Assembly: GCA_947448725.1 (NCBI GenBank)
Contig: CANFOM010000010.1
Coordinates: forward strand, 1-64,000
Source: Bacteroidota bacterium
Lineage (GTDB): Bacteria > Bacteroidota > Bacteroidia > Chitinophagales > Chitinophagaceae
Length of the DNA stretch: 64,000 nt
Direction: 5' to 3'
Position 1 is the first letter of the stretch. Each line of letters starts with the position of its first letter. The translations under genes and the position numbers were made by a program. The notes below the pieces were generated by a model. It did no database searches. It had not been told where the DNA came from and saw nothing but the letters and a program-made list of their open reading frames with translations. Shown here piece after piece: positions 26,159 to 35,468 of the stretch.

Positions 26159-26875
26159 ATGAAAACTCTTTCAATTATCATCCCTGTATTTAACGAAGAA
26201 AAATATATTGTAAATATTTTGGATATACTAGAGAAATTAAAATTAGAATCAAATTTAAATAAAGAAATCATTATCATAAACGACTGCTCTACTGACAAAA
26301 CGAATGAAGTAATAAAAGAATACTTAAACGGGGCCGATTTAGTAAACAAATATGTATATAAAACACATGAAATAAATCAAGGCAAAGGATCTGCTATACA
26401 TACTGGTATCAAAATTGCATCAGGAGATTATATAATTATCCAAGATGCTGATTTAGAATACGACCCAAATGAATATAATTTAATATTAAACCCAATTTTA
26501 AATGGGAAAGCTGATGTTGTTTATGGTTCTAGGTTTATTGGAGGAAAACCTCATAGGATTCTATTTTTTTGGCATACGATAGGGAATAAAATATTAACTT
26601 TTATTTCAAATTTTATGACAAATTTGAATTTAACAGATATGGAAACTTGCTATAAAGCTTTTGATTCTAGAATTTTAAAAAATATTATGCTAGTTGAAAA
26701 AAGGTTTGGATTTGAGCCAGAGGTAACAGCAAAAATTTCAAAAATTAAAAATATCAGAATTTATGAAGTAGGTATATCTTATTATGGAAGGAATTACCAG
26801 GAAGGGAAAAAAATTAATTGGAAGGATGGATTTAGAGCAATTTATTGTATTTTGAAATACAATCTTATTAAATAA
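26159..26875 (+). CDS. Polyprenyl-phosphate glycosyltransferase, GT2 family (238 aa)
   Basis: A DPM1-like enzyme that transfers a sugar from a nucleotide donor to a polyprenyl phosphate. Motifs include SIIIPVFNEE, IIINDCSTDKT, GSAIHTGIKIASGDYIIIQDADLEYDP (the DxD site) and VYGSRF, followed by MTNLNLTDMETCYKAF. It lacks the C-terminal membrane helices found in some relatives. It likely feeds the GT39-like protein just upstream. Its last 8 bases overlap the 3' end of the convergent membrane protein gene. Confidence 0.88.
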   Translation: MKTLSIIIPVFNEEKYIVNILDILEKLKLESNLNKEIIIINDCSTDKTNEVIKEYLNGADLVNKYVYKTHEINQGKGSAIHTGIKIASGDYIIIQDADLEYDPNEYNLILNPILNGKADVVYGSRFIGGKPHRILFFWHTIGNKILTFISNFMTNLNLTDMETCYKAFDSRILKNIMLVEKRFGFEPEVTAKISKIKNIRIYEVGISYYGRNYQEGKKINWKDGFRAIYCILKYNLIK

Positions 26876-27254
26876 GCTTTTTTATCCTGGGTAAAAAAGT
26901 CATTAATAATATACCTGCGGAAAAAAATATGCAGCCATACAATGCCCATAATTTTTGTGGGCATTCTCCCATTTGACAGGTAGATAAAATTAGAAAGTTT
27001 CTTATACTCCAAGCTAAAAGCAAAGAAGCAAATACCATATTAAACCGTTTGGCCCATAGAAATGGTAGTGCAAAAAACAAAACACTCAAACCTGCGAAAA
27101 AACATAAAAATTTACCTGCCTGACCAAAACTACTTCCCGCAGCATCCCAACCAGTAATGGCCCAATTTCTGCTTTCAATAAAAACCAAAGGTTGAGTGGT
27201 GCTATAAATAAGTAAAAAGCAAAGTATAATTCCAATGGTTTGAGAATATTTCAT
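26868..27254 (-). CDS. Four-helix membrane protein of unknown function (128 aa)
   Basis: Four hydrophobic helices can be seen at about residues 5-22, 45-68, 72-92 and 102-122, with loops containing ESRNWAITGWDAAG and CQMGECPQ. I recognise no family. A TACTTTTG promoter box ends 7 nt before the ATG. The gene converges with the GT2 gene, overlapping it by 8 bp at the 3' ends. Confidence 0.7.
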   Translation of the reverse strand: MKYSQTIGIILCFLLIYSTTQPLVFIESRNWAITGWDAAGSSFGQAGKFLCFFAGLSVLFFALPFLWAKRFNMVFASLLLAWSIRNFLILSTCQMGECPQKLWALYGCIFFSAGILLMTFLPRIKKLI

Positions 27255-27261
27255 AATTATA

Positions 27262-27269
27262 CAAAAGTA
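27262..27269 (-). promoter_or_regulatory. TAnnTTTG promoter box 7 nt before the start codon
   Basis: TACTTTTG on the minus strand, separated from the ATG at 27254 by 7 nt, implying an almost leaderless mRNA. Confidence 0.55.
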
Positions 27270-27329
27270 GTAATAATTTATCTAAATAATTTTATCTCCA
27301 ATAGTCAATTGCCCAATAAGATCCAGAAT

Positions 27330-27563
27330 TTATGAATTATTGAGCAACTCGAATATCAATATGACCAAGGATACACTTAGCAAAATAATAAAACTTATTT
27401 TAAATACTTTTTTACTCTTCTCTATAGCCCCTTTAACCTTAGAATCGTCAAAAATCCAAATTGAAACATTTAATAATAAAAGAAATGTAATAACAGAGAT
27501 AATAAATGGAATTGTCACTAAAAGTATCTTATAAAGTATTGAAATAATATTTATTGACATCAT
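27330..27563 (-). CDS. Small two-helix membrane protein (77 aa)
   Basis: Two hydrophobic segments (about residues 8-35 and 53-72) are separated by a short charged loop. No family is recognised. It starts 12 nt after the lipoprotein gene upstream and is probably co-transcribed with it. A small plus-strand frame in the same place looks like a shadow. Confidence 0.55.
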   Translation of the reverse strand: MMSINIISILYKILLVTIPFIISVITFLLLLNVSIWIFDDSKVKGAIEKSKKVFKISFIILLSVSLVILIFELLNNS

Positions 27564-27575
27564 AACTTTTTCTAT

Positions 27576-28334
27576 TTAATTTAATTTACGTTCTATAATC
27601 ATTGCTTCCATACTTGATAACTCATCCATATTTATACTAATATCAAATTTAGCATACGCAGACCACCCTATTGTTACCCCTCCAATTTGGATACCATAAG
27701 TATTTATGCCTGTGATAATAAAATTAGAAGAATAATTTGAAGGATTAAAGTTTATATTAGACATATTTACTTGTTGCCAAGAGAAAAAGCCTATCCCGGA
27801 GAATGATATAGTTGGCTGTCCAATTACTTGACCATAAGAATTTGTATTATAATTTAAATGCATAGTATACCATCCGCCTTTGTCCTGATTCAAAGGCGAG
27901 CCTGATTTAAATTGCACATGATGATATCCAGCAGGCCCTGGCCCAGCATCTATATCAACAAAACCAAATGACTTTATAGAATCTGTTTTAATTTTCGAAG
28001 AAGAAATCAAACTACTATCTGTGACAAGAGTCGATCTCTTAGCTTCATATTTGATTGCTATCCCCATTTCCTTGAACACTTCTCTAAATTGATTTAAGCT
28101 TAATTTATTCACTCTTATTTTAGTGGAATTTTCTTTACTATCTAAAACTTTTTTATAATCGGGCTGATTTGTCAGTTTTATTTCTCCCTTTTCTCCAACA
28201 ATTTCTTTAATCTGTTTTAATGCAATGTTTTGACTTTCTTGCAACGATAGCTCATACTCTTTTTTAGTACATGAAAAAGGCAACATAAGCAATAAGAATA
28301 AACTTAAATTTCTAAAATTAATTTTGGTTGTCAT
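27576..28334 (-). CDS. Lipoprotein of unknown function (252 aa)
   Basis: The leader ends in a lipobox (MLPFSC, Cys about residue 22). A charged region of about 100 residues follows, then a beta-rich part with GFVDIDAGPGPAGYHHVQF and repeated G-containing strands. I cannot assign a family. A TATTTTTG promoter box lies 18 nt upstream of the ATG. It is the first gene of a likely two-gene unit with the small membrane protein. Confidence 0.75.
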   Translation of the reverse strand: MTTKINFRNLSLFLLLMLPFSCTKKEYELSLQESQNIALKQIKEIVGEKGEIKLTNQPDYKKVLDSKENSTKIRVNKLSLNQFREVFKEMGIAIKYEAKRSTLVTDSSLISSSKIKTDSIKSFGFVDIDAGPGPAGYHHVQFKSGSPLNQDKGGWYTMHLNYNTNSYGQVIGQPTISFSGIGFFSWQQVNMSNINFNPSNYSSNFIITGINTYGIQIGGVTIGWSAYAKFDISINMDELSSMEAMIIERKLN

Positions 28335-28352
28335 ACTAGTTTATATTTTAAC

Positions 28353-28360
28353 CAAAAATA
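28353..28360 (-). promoter_or_regulatory. TAnnTTTG promoter box of the lipoprotein gene
   Basis: TATTTTTG on the minus strand, 18 nt before the ATG at 28334. Confidence 0.5.
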
Positions 28361-28452
28361 AATTTCTATTGCATTGATAATCTCAGTATTTATACTTGTA
28401 AAAAAGCAGGTAATTGTGGTTATTTACCATTCATTTGACTTATAAATGAATT

Positions 28453-28482
28453 AAAAAAACCCCTCAAAAAATGAGAGGTTTT
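28453..28482 (-). terminator. Rho-independent terminator of tRNA-Cys
   Basis: AACCTCTCA pairs with TGAGGGGTT on the minus strand (one wobble) and a T run follows, 12 nt after the tRNA. Confidence 0.85.
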
Positions 28483-28493
28483 ACTTTTCAGTG

Positions 28494-28564
28494 AGGTCGA
28501 GAGCGGATTCGAACCGCTGTGGGAGCTTTTGCAGAGCTCTGCCTAGCCACTCGGCCACCCGACC
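28494..28564 (-). tRNA. tRNA-Cys(GCA)
   Basis: A 71-nt cloverleaf: acceptor GGTCGGG/CTCGACC, anticodon loop CTGCAAA giving GCA, T-arm GGTTCGAATCC and the U discriminator expected for Cys. CCA is not encoded. Confidence 0.95.
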
Positions 28565-28659
28565 CTATCTAGAACGCGAAATTAATGTAAAGAACTTAAT
28601 TAGAAAAGAATTTTACCGCTAAAGCGATTTAAACGACATTTGTAGCTAAAATAATTGAA

Positions 28660-29535
28660 ATGAAGGCCATTGAAGCTTCTGAACTCATTATAAATGACCG
28701 AGGCGCTATATATCACTTAAATCTAAGACCAGAGGAAATTGCCGACACTATAATTACAGTTGGCGATCCAGAAAGAGTGGCAGCTATTAGTCAATACTTT
28801 GATAAAGTAGAATTTAAATTGGCGCATAGAGAATTTATTACCCATACAGGATTCATTGGAAATAAACGAATTTCAGTAGTTAGTACAGGTATTGGTCCTG
28901 ATAATATTGATATCGCTTTAAATGAAATTGATGCTTTGGCCAATATTGATTTTGCAACAAGAACCATCCATGAACAAAAAAAATCTGTATCCATTATCCG
29001 CATGGGCACATGTGGCTCATTGCAAGGCGAAGTGGGCGTGGATCAATTGGTAGCGGGTACCCATGGTTTAGGCATTGATAATTTATTACATTTTTATACT
29101 ATACAAAATAACGAAGAGGAAAAAGCCATTTTAAATGCTTTTGAAAAGCATACCCAAATAAGTTCCAATCAAATTCATCCTTATATTGCCACAGCCAGTG
29201 CAGGTTTGATTAAACATTTTACCGAAGGATATAGCCATGGCATTACTGTAACCTGTCCAGGTTTTTATGGGCCTCAAGGACGTATTTTAAGGCTCCCTTT
29301 AAAAATGCCAAATCTTGTGGATCAAATGACTAGCTTTAGCTATGGCAACCACCGCATAGCCAATTTTGAAATGGAGACCAGTGCTATTTATGGATTATGT
29401 AATTTATTAGGTCACCAATGCTTAAGTATTAATGTGATCATCGCCAATAGAGTGAAAAAAGAATATAGCAAAGACATGGGTAAAGCAGTGGATCATATGA
29501 TTCAAAAATCTTTAGCCATTATTGCTGGCATTTAA
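28660..29535 (+). CDS. Nucleoside phosphorylase, uridine phosphorylase-like (291 aa)
   Basis: Cleaves a nucleoside with phosphate to base plus ribose-1-phosphate in nucleoside salvage. It belongs to the PNP/UDP phosphorylase family 1. GDPERV near the start binds phosphate. VVSTGIGPDNIDI, IIRMGTCGSLQ and the late FEMETSAIYGL ribose-binding block are all present. Substrate preference between uridine and purine nucleosides cannot be told safely; the overall pattern suggests uridine phosphorylase. It is a single gene just upstream of dapF (40-nt gap). Confidence 0.88.
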   Translation: MKAIEASELIINDRGAIYHLNLRPEEIADTIITVGDPERVAAISQYFDKVEFKLAHREFITHTGFIGNKRISVVSTGIGPDNIDIALNEIDALANIDFATRTIHEQKKSVSIIRMGTCGSLQGEVGVDQLVAGTHGLGIDNLLHFYTIQNNEEEKAILNAFEKHTQISSNQIHPYIATASAGLIKHFTEGYSHGITVTCPGFYGPQGRILRLPLKMPNLVDQMTSFSYGNHRIANFEMETSAIYGLCNLLGHQCLSINVIIANRVKKEYSKDMGKAVDHMIQKSLAIIAGI

Positions 29536-29575
29536 TGTATAAATAATAATTTTACGAAGAAAGACAATAAAAATA

Positions 29576-30367
29576 ATGAAACTACCATTTTCAAAATACC
29601 AAGGCACACAAAACGATTTCGTTATAATAGATAATCGTGCTGGTACCATTCAATTAACTGCAGCTCAAATTCAATTTATTTGTGACCGCAGAAAAGGTAT
29701 TGGTGCTGATGGTTTGATGTTATTAGGAACTGCCAATGGTTATGATTTTTCCATGACTTATTATAATGCAGATGGCAAAGAAGGAACTATGTGTGGGAAT
29801 GGAGGCAGGTGTTTAACTCAATACGCATTTGATAAAGGAATTAAAAAAGATGTTTATCATTTTATAGCTGTAGATGGCCCACATGAATCTAAAATTGATA
29901 CTAATGGCTGGGTACATTTAAAAATGACTGATGTGAATACCGTTGAAAAAAATATTGAAGGCGATGTTACATTTCATGTCTTAGATACTGGTTCTCCTCA
30001 TTATATCGAAATGGTTGATAATGTAAATAGTGTAGATGTAGTAGCATTAGGACAAATGATTAGATACAATGAACGTTTTAAAGAAACTGGCATTAATGTG
30101 AATTTTGTTGCCCAAGAAGAAAATCAATTGTTTGTTCGTACTTACGAACGTGGTGTAGAAAATGAGACCTTTAGTTGCGGCACAGGGGTAACAGCATCCG
30201 CCTTGATTGCAGGGATTGATAAATTAGGTGCACAAACTATCCAAATTGAAACCCTTGGAGGCAAACTAGCCGTAAGCTTTAACAATAAAGGGGACAATGC
30301 TTTTGATAATATTTGGCTAATGGGGCCTGGCACTTATGTATTTGATGGTTCAATTGAAATGGATTAA
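29576..30367 (+). CDS. dapF: Diaminopimelate epimerase
   Basis: Interconverts LL- and meso-diaminopimelate for lysine and peptidoglycan synthesis. The two catalytic cysteines are present: Cys73 in MCGNGGRC and Cys201 in SCGTGVTAS. The start FSKYQGTQNDFVIIDN is also typical. The length of 263 residues is normal. The Nudix gene follows after 10 nt. Confidence 0.96.
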   Translation: MKLPFSKYQGTQNDFVIIDNRAGTIQLTAAQIQFICDRRKGIGADGLMLLGTANGYDFSMTYYNADGKEGTMCGNGGRCLTQYAFDKGIKKDVYHFIAVDGPHESKIDTNGWVHLKMTDVNTVEKNIEGDVTFHVLDTGSPHYIEMVDNVNSVDVVALGQMIRYNERFKETGINVNFVAQEENQLFVRTYERGVENETFSCGTGVTASALIAGIDKLGAQTIQIETLGGKLAVSFNNKGDNAFDNIWLMGPGTYVFDGSIEMD

Positions 30368-30377
30368 ATAATTTAGT

Positions 30378-30842
30378 ATGGCACTTTTCAATGTTCGGGT
30401 GTATGGCCTTTTATTAGACCCTCAAAATAGATTATTGGTAAGTGATGAATTTATTAGAGGAGACTATTTTACTAAACTTCCAGGAGGCGGTTTAGAAATT
30501 GGCGAAGGTACACGTGATGGCTTAACTAGAGAATTTGTTGAAGAAACTGGATTAACTGTTACGGTGGGAGAACATTTATATACCACCGATTTTTTTCAGA
30601 TCTCCGCATTTAATAATAAAGATCAAATCATCTCCATTTATTATTTCGTTCATAGCAATGAATGTGAAAATATTAAAACAAGTGAAATTCCTTTTGATTT
30701 CACCCCCGCTCAAGTAGCTGATAAAACAGCCACTGCAGAATCCTTTAGGTGGGTGGAGTTTGAAAAATTGGATGAAGCAGTGATGTCCTTGCCCATTGAT
30801 AAAGTGGCAATTCAACTTTTAAAGCAAAAATACGGAGTATAG
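30378..30842 (+). CDS. Nudix hydrolase (154 aa)
   Basis: Hydrolyses a nucleoside diphosphate linked to another group. The complete Nudix box is visible (GGGLEIGEGTRDGLTREFVEETGL, starting about residue 36) with the metal-binding REF.EE core. The substrate cannot be read from the sequence. It follows dapF closely and is probably co-transcribed; it converges with the YhhQ gene, leaving a 2-nt gap. Confidence 0.9.
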   Translation: MALFNVRVYGLLLDPQNRLLVSDEFIRGDYFTKLPGGGLEIGEGTRDGLTREFVEETGLTVTVGEHLYTTDFFQISAFNNKDQIISIYYFVHSNECENIKTSEIPFDFTPAQVADKTATAESFRWVEFEKLDEAVMSLPIDKVAIQLLKQKYGV

Positions 30843-30844
30843 TA

Positions 30845-31651
30845 TTATACTTCGTTTTCCAATCCCATGGCTTCTCGTTTCATCTTTATAGCCATATCAT
30901 GCCCTACGTATTTTTCAATTCTTGTTTCTATTACACCAATAAGCGGTGTTAAAATAATGGCCATAACAAACTTATACATATAGTTAACTGCACAAACAGC
31001 AAGCACGGTAGACCAACTCCAGCCATTACCAATTTTAAACGCAATCAGTAATACCACGAAGCTATCAACCAATTGAGAAACAAGGGTTGAACCAGTGGCT
31101 CTTAACCAAACCATCTTTTCGCCTGTTACTTTCTTGATTTTATGAAATACATAAACATCTATAAACTGACTTACTAAAAACGCATATAAACTTCCTAAAA
31201 TAATCCACATGCCTTGTCCAAAAATGGCTTCAAAAGCAGTTTGCATATTGGCAATACCAGAAGCGGATTTAGAACCCACCCAAAAATCGGCTGGCGCAAT
31301 GTTCATGGCTAAATAAAACATGATAAAAGCGTAACTAATTAAAGCCACTGCCGTAATACTAATCCTACGTACTGCCTTGGGACCAAAATATTCATTAACA
31401 ATATCTGTAATAACAAATTCCAAAGGCCACAACAAAACACCACAGGTTAAATTAAAGGATATATTTTTTTCTCCAAACAAAGTGAAATTTGCGGGGGTAA
31501 TTCCTAAGACTTTTTCTAATGAAAAAATCTTACCGCCAATACACTCTGCAATTAAGGCATTGGCTACAAAAAAAGCGGTAATCCCAATAAATAACTTGGT
31601 GGGCTTATCCTTAAACATATTATGTAAAATGCCAGTTTTTTGTTGAATCAT
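30845..31651 (-). CDS. yhhQ: Queuosine precursor transporter, YhhQ/VUT family (268 aa)
   Basis: An integral membrane protein with about six to seven helices that imports queuosine precursors (preQ0/preQ1) in studied relatives. Typical features are FNLTCGVLLWPLEFVITDIVNEYFG, YLAMNIAP.DFW, and LRATGSTLVSQLVDSFVV. The N-terminal 15 residues before MFKDK may not be translated, since a second ATG (residue 12) is equally likely. Confidence 0.88.
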   Translation of the reverse strand: MIQQKTGILHNMFKDKPTKLFIGITAFFVANALIAECIGGKIFSLEKVLGITPANFTLFGEKNISFNLTCGVLLWPLEFVITDIVNEYFGPKAVRRISITAVALISYAFIMFYLAMNIAPADFWVGSKSASGIANMQTAFEAIFGQGMWIILGSLYAFLVSQFIDVYVFHKIKKVTGEKMVWLRATGSTLVSQLVDSFVVLLIAFKIGNGWSWSTVLAVCAVNYMYKFVMAIILTPLIGVIETRIEKYVGHDMAIKMKREAMGLENEV

Positions 31652-31678
31652 CCTTTGCTATTTAATTATAATTTAAGT

Positions 31679-31975
31679 TTATATGAATAAAGACCCAATT
31701 TGAATGCTTAACATTAGAACAATTAAAATTGTTTTCCAATTTTGAACATAATTATCTTTTTTGGCCAACTTGACCCAAATCCAAGCTAAAACAAAGGCAA
31801 TATTTACCCCGGGAGCCATTTCTAAGCCTAAAACTGCGATAAAATTCGAAACCATTTCAGGTATTTTAAACCACTGAATTGTCATCACCAATAAGCTTAA
31901 AAGATAGAAAACATTGCAAATAATGGCCACTTTAGCGATAAAAGACAAACTGATATTGGAGGCAGATTTTGACAT
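31679..31975 (-). CDS. Small three-helix membrane protein (98 aa)
   Basis: Three hydrophobic segments with a conserved-looking centre (AVLGLEMAPGVNIAFVLAWIWVKL). I recognise no named family, though similar short proteins are common in Bacteroidota. It lies 27 nt upstream of the transporter gene, same strand, and could be co-transcribed with it. Confidence 0.65.
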   Translation of the reverse strand: MSKSASNISLSFIAKVAIICNVFYLLSLLVMTIQWFKIPEMVSNFIAVLGLEMAPGVNIAFVLAWIWVKLAKKDNYVQNWKTILIVLMLSIQIGSLFI

Positions 31976-32028
31976 ATTTTTTAATTATTTACAAGATACT
32001 AAAATTACTTAAAAAGCCTTTTTAGTTG

Positions 32029-32036
32029 TAGGTTTG
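32029..32036 (+). promoter_or_regulatory. TAnnTTTG promoter box of the YfhO gene
   Basis: TAGGTTTG, 13 nt before the ATG at 32050. Confidence 0.5.
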
Positions 32037-32049
32037 TCACTATAAATAA

Positions 32050-34545
32050 ATGAATATGTTGAAGTCTATTTTTAAGTCGGCCCTACCCCATATTACAGCC
32101 GTCGTTATTTTCGCAGTAGTAGCCATCGTTTATTGTAAACCTGCCCTAGAAGGAAAGGTTTTACAACAACAAGATGTTACCCAATGGAAAGGAATGGCGC
32201 AGGATGCACTTAGTTATGCCGAAAAAAATGGACATACCCCTATGTGGTCAAATAGTATGTTTGGTGGCATGCCCACTTATCAAACTACCGGCGTTTCAGG
32301 TTTTGCTTATTCGGTAGAATTATTAGACCAAGTTTTAACATTGAAATTACCTGAACCCATCAGTTTATTTTTCCTAGCAAGTTTATGTTTTTATTTTTTA
32401 GCACAAGTGTTAGGCTTTAATACTATTATTAGCGTTATAGGTGCATTAGGTTATAGTTATGCTACTTATAACCCCATTCTTATTATGGTTGGGCATATTA
32501 CTAAAATGCATGCCATTGCCTACCTCCCATTTTTTATTGGTGCCCTATTATTAACTTTTCAAAAGAAGTATTTATGGGGTGGTGTTCTTACGGGAATTTC
32601 TGCAGCTCTTTTTGTAGGTGCTAATCACTTACAAGTAAGTTATTATGGTATAATCATCGTTGCCTTCATGTCTATCTTTTTTATCATTCAATGGATTAAA
32701 GAAAAAGACTTCACGCATATTCTAAAAACATTTTCTATCTCTATAATTGCAGGACTATTAGGTATTGCAGTAAATAGTCCGCTTTTGGTGAGTACTTATG
32801 AATATGGCAAAGAATCTATCCGAGGTGGAAGTGCCATCATAACTAAAGAAAGTAAAACAACTGCAACAGGTTTAAATAAAGATTATGCTTTAAGTTATAG
32901 CATGTTTAAATCGGAACCATTAGTTTTAATGTTCCCCAATATTTATGGTGGTTCAAGTGACCCTAATATAATTGATCCAGCAAGCTCTAAGGCCATTGAA
33001 GCCCTTCAACAAATGCAGCCGCAAGTTGCTCAGCAATTGCAATCCTACTTGTCTTTTTATTGGGGTGGTATTGGATTTACCTCAGGGCCTCCTTATGCAG
33101 GTGCTATTATATGCTTATTCGCCTTGCTTGGTTTTTCTGCAACTAACAATAAACACAAATGGTGGATTGCAGCGACTATTATTTTCTCTTTATTATTAAG
33201 TGCTGGTAGTTTTTTAGAAAGCTTCAATGTATTTATGTTGAATCATTTGCCTCTATATAATAAATTTAGAGCCCCAAGTATGATAATGATAATCCCTACT
33301 TTATTATTAGGCGTCATGGCTTTATATGGTATGGATGCAATAACAACTGAAACCAATTTTAAAAATATTTTAAATAAATACAAATTAAGTTTTGCATTAA
33401 TTGGTGTGCTACTGGTGGCTGTTTTAGCAATTTATTTTACCAGTGATTTTAAAAGCGAAAATGAGAAAAATTTAATTACTCAGATCTCAAAATTACCCGA
33501 CGCCAATCAAAAGGCTGCTTTTGATGCTCCTGCTAAAAGTTTAGTTGCTGGCATTGCTGCTGATAGAAAAATCATGATCGAAGGCGATATTTTAAAATTT
33601 GTGCTTTTCTTAGTATTAATAACCGTTTTACTTTACTTATACTTTAAAAAGATTTTTAATCAAACTGTTTTATTGGTCGGCTTTGGCGTTTTATCCATGA
33701 TTGACTTATTTCAAGTAAATGTTAAATATTTAAAGGCAGAAAATTTTATTGAGACCACCGAAAATGAAACCGCCTTTGCTTTAACCCCTCTTGATATTGC
33801 CTTAAAAAAAGATATAAGTAATTACCGTGTTTTAGATGTAAGGTCGGGTAATATTGGTAATGCATTCAATAGCGGCGCTCTGGTTGCTTATCATCATAAC
33901 ACAGTGGGAGGTTATCATCCAGCCAAGCTAAGCATCTACCAAGATTTAATAGAGAACCAGTGGTATAAATTTCCAAATTGTGTGCCTACCATGAACATGT
34001 TAAATACTAAATATGTATTGTCTGGAAATATCGCTAACGATACCATCCCCAATAAAGGGGCTTTAGGTAATGTATGGTTTGTAAAAGGAATTCAATATGA
34101 ACAAGGTCCATCCGAAGTGATGCACCGCTTAGATAATTTTAACCCCAAAGACACTGCCATCATCGAGCAAAAAGATAAAATAGAGTCTTTAAATAATATT
34201 ATGTTTGATGAAAACGCACATATTGCGTTGGTGAATAATAATAACGACGAAGTGAATTATACAAGCAGTTCCGCTAAAAAACAATTGGCTGTATTTAGTG
34301 AAATTTATTACAAATTGGGATGGAAAGCTTATATCGATAATCAGGAAGCCCCTATTGTAAAAACAAACTATGTATTAAGAGCTTTGGTGGTACCCGCAGG
34401 AAATCACGCTATAAGATTTGAGTTTAAACCTGAATCTATTATGGCTGCACAAAAAGCTTCGACGATTGCTTCCATATTATTATGGGGATTGTTAATTGGA
34501 TTAGGATTTACCAGTTTCAAAAAATGGAAAAGCAATAGCAAATAA
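32050..34545 (+). CDS. YfhO-family multi-pass membrane protein (831 aa)
   Basis: About 12-13 membrane helices are followed by a periplasmic C-terminal region and a final helix. The early motif QQQDVTQWKGMAQD...MWSNSMFGGMPTYQ and the later YGGSSDPN match the YfhO/GT-C-like family, which is linked to glycosylation of envelope polymers such as teichoic acids or glycolipids. The exact substrate in Bacteroidota is not established to my knowledge. It is followed after 3 nt by a GT2 gene, so the two likely act together. Confidence 0.85.
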   Translation: MNMLKSIFKSALPHITAVVIFAVVAIVYCKPALEGKVLQQQDVTQWKGMAQDALSYAEKNGHTPMWSNSMFGGMPTYQTTGVSGFAYSVELLDQVLTLKLPEPISLFFLASLCFYFLAQVLGFNTIISVIGALGYSYATYNPILIMVGHITKMHAIAYLPFFIGALLLTFQKKYLWGGVLTGISAALFVGANHLQVSYYGIIIVAFMSIFFIIQWIKEKDFTHILKTFSISIIAGLLGIAVNSPLLVSTYEYGKESIRGGSAIITKESKTTATGLNKDYALSYSMFKSEPLVLMFPNIYGGSSDPNIIDPASSKAIEALQQMQPQVAQQLQSYLSFYWGGIGFTSGPPYAGAIICLFALLGFSATNNKHKWWIAATIIFSLLLSAGSFLESFNVFMLNHLPLYNKFRAPSMIMIIPTLLLGVMALYGMDAITTETNFKNILNKYKLSFALIGVLLVAVLAIYFTSDFKSENEKNLITQISKLPDANQKAAFDAPAKSLVAGIAADRKIMIEGDILKFVLFLVLITVLLYLYFKKIFNQTVLLVGFGVLSMIDLFQVNVKYLKAENFIETTENETAFALTPLDIALKKDISNYRVLDVRSGNIGNAFNSGALVAYHHNTVGGYHPAKLSIYQDLIENQWYKFPNCVPTMNMLNTKYVLSGNIANDTIPNKGALGNVWFVKGIQYEQGPSEVMHRLDNFNPKDTAIIEQKDKIESLNNIMFDENAHIALVNNNNDEVNYTSSSAKKQLAVFSEIYYKLGWKAYIDNQEAPIVKTNYVLRALVVPAGNHAIRFEFKPESIMAAQKASTIASILLWGLLIGLGFTSFKKWKSNSK

Positions 34546-34548
34546 AAT

Positions 34549-35451
34549 ATGACTTTATCAATCATTATTTGTAGTTATAATCGAGCAAGCTATATTAGTG
34601 ATGCATTGGATAGTTTATATCATCAATCAGCTGGACTAAATGCTTTTGAAGCCATTATTGTTGATAATAATTCAACAGATAACACAGCTGAAGTATTTTC
34701 TCAATGGAGAGCAAATCATACTCAAGGTTCATTTACTTATCTAACCGAATCAAAACAAGGTGCTTCCTTTGCTCGCAATACTGGAGCAGCAATTGCAAAA
34801 GGTGAATGGCTTTGCTTTATGGATGATGATGCAGTGGCTACCCCCGACTATGTTAAAAATATAATTAATCATATCGAAAACAAACCCCAAGTAGTAGGCT
34901 TTGGAGGACGAATCATTCCTAAATACATACCAGCCGAACCAAAATGGATGAGCTATTATGTATCTTCCTTAGTAGGAAATTTTGACTACGCTCCTAGCGC
35001 CTGTGCCTTTGAAAAAGGGAAATACCCTCTAGAATCCAATATGATTGTAAAAAAGGCCATTTACGAGCAAATAGGTGGGTTTAATGTTAATTTACCAGGG
35101 GTGGTTGGAACTTTAAGAATTGGAGGGGAAGGTAAAGAGTTGTTTTATAAAATTCTAGCCTTAGGACATACTATTTATTACGACCCATCTATTTGCGTTC
35201 ATCATGTGGTTGAAGTAAAGAAATTAACTTCGGAATATATGTACCGCGTAGCTAGCGGTATTGGTCGAGGAGAAAAAACAAGGACACTAGGTATTTCAAA
35301 AAGCGCCTACTTTTTAAAATTTATAGAGTATACTTTAAAACTAGGTGTGGCTATTATTTTAGCAATAAAATATATCTTGCAAGCTACTCCAGCAAAAGCA
35401 GGACCAGTGATTCAATTTAGGATAGATGCTTTAAATGGATTAATGAAGTAA
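34549..35451 (+). CDS. Family 2 glycosyltransferase (300 aa)
   Basis: A GT-A enzyme with SIIICSYNRA, AIIVDNNSTDNT, ARNTGAAIAKGEWLCFMDDDAV (the DxD metal site) and a later GGEGKELFYKI block that would supply the catalytic base. A hydrophobic C-terminal segment (about 245-270) may contact the membrane. Its coupling to the YfhO-family gene suggests a shared polysaccharide or glycolipid pathway. Donor and acceptor are unknown. Confidence 0.88.
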   Translation: MTLSIIICSYNRASYISDALDSLYHQSAGLNAFEAIIVDNNSTDNTAEVFSQWRANHTQGSFTYLTESKQGASFARNTGAAIAKGEWLCFMDDDAVATPDYVKNIINHIENKPQVVGFGGRIIPKYIPAEPKWMSYYVSSLVGNFDYAPSACAFEKGKYPLESNMIVKKAIYEQIGGFNVNLPGVVGTLRIGGEGKELFYKILALGHTIYYDPSICVHHVVEVKKLTSEYMYRVASGIGRGEKTRTLGISKSAYFLKFIEYTLKLGVAIILAIKYILQATPAKAGPVIQFRIDALNGLMK

Positions 35452-35468
35452 TTTATATTTTCAAAAAA

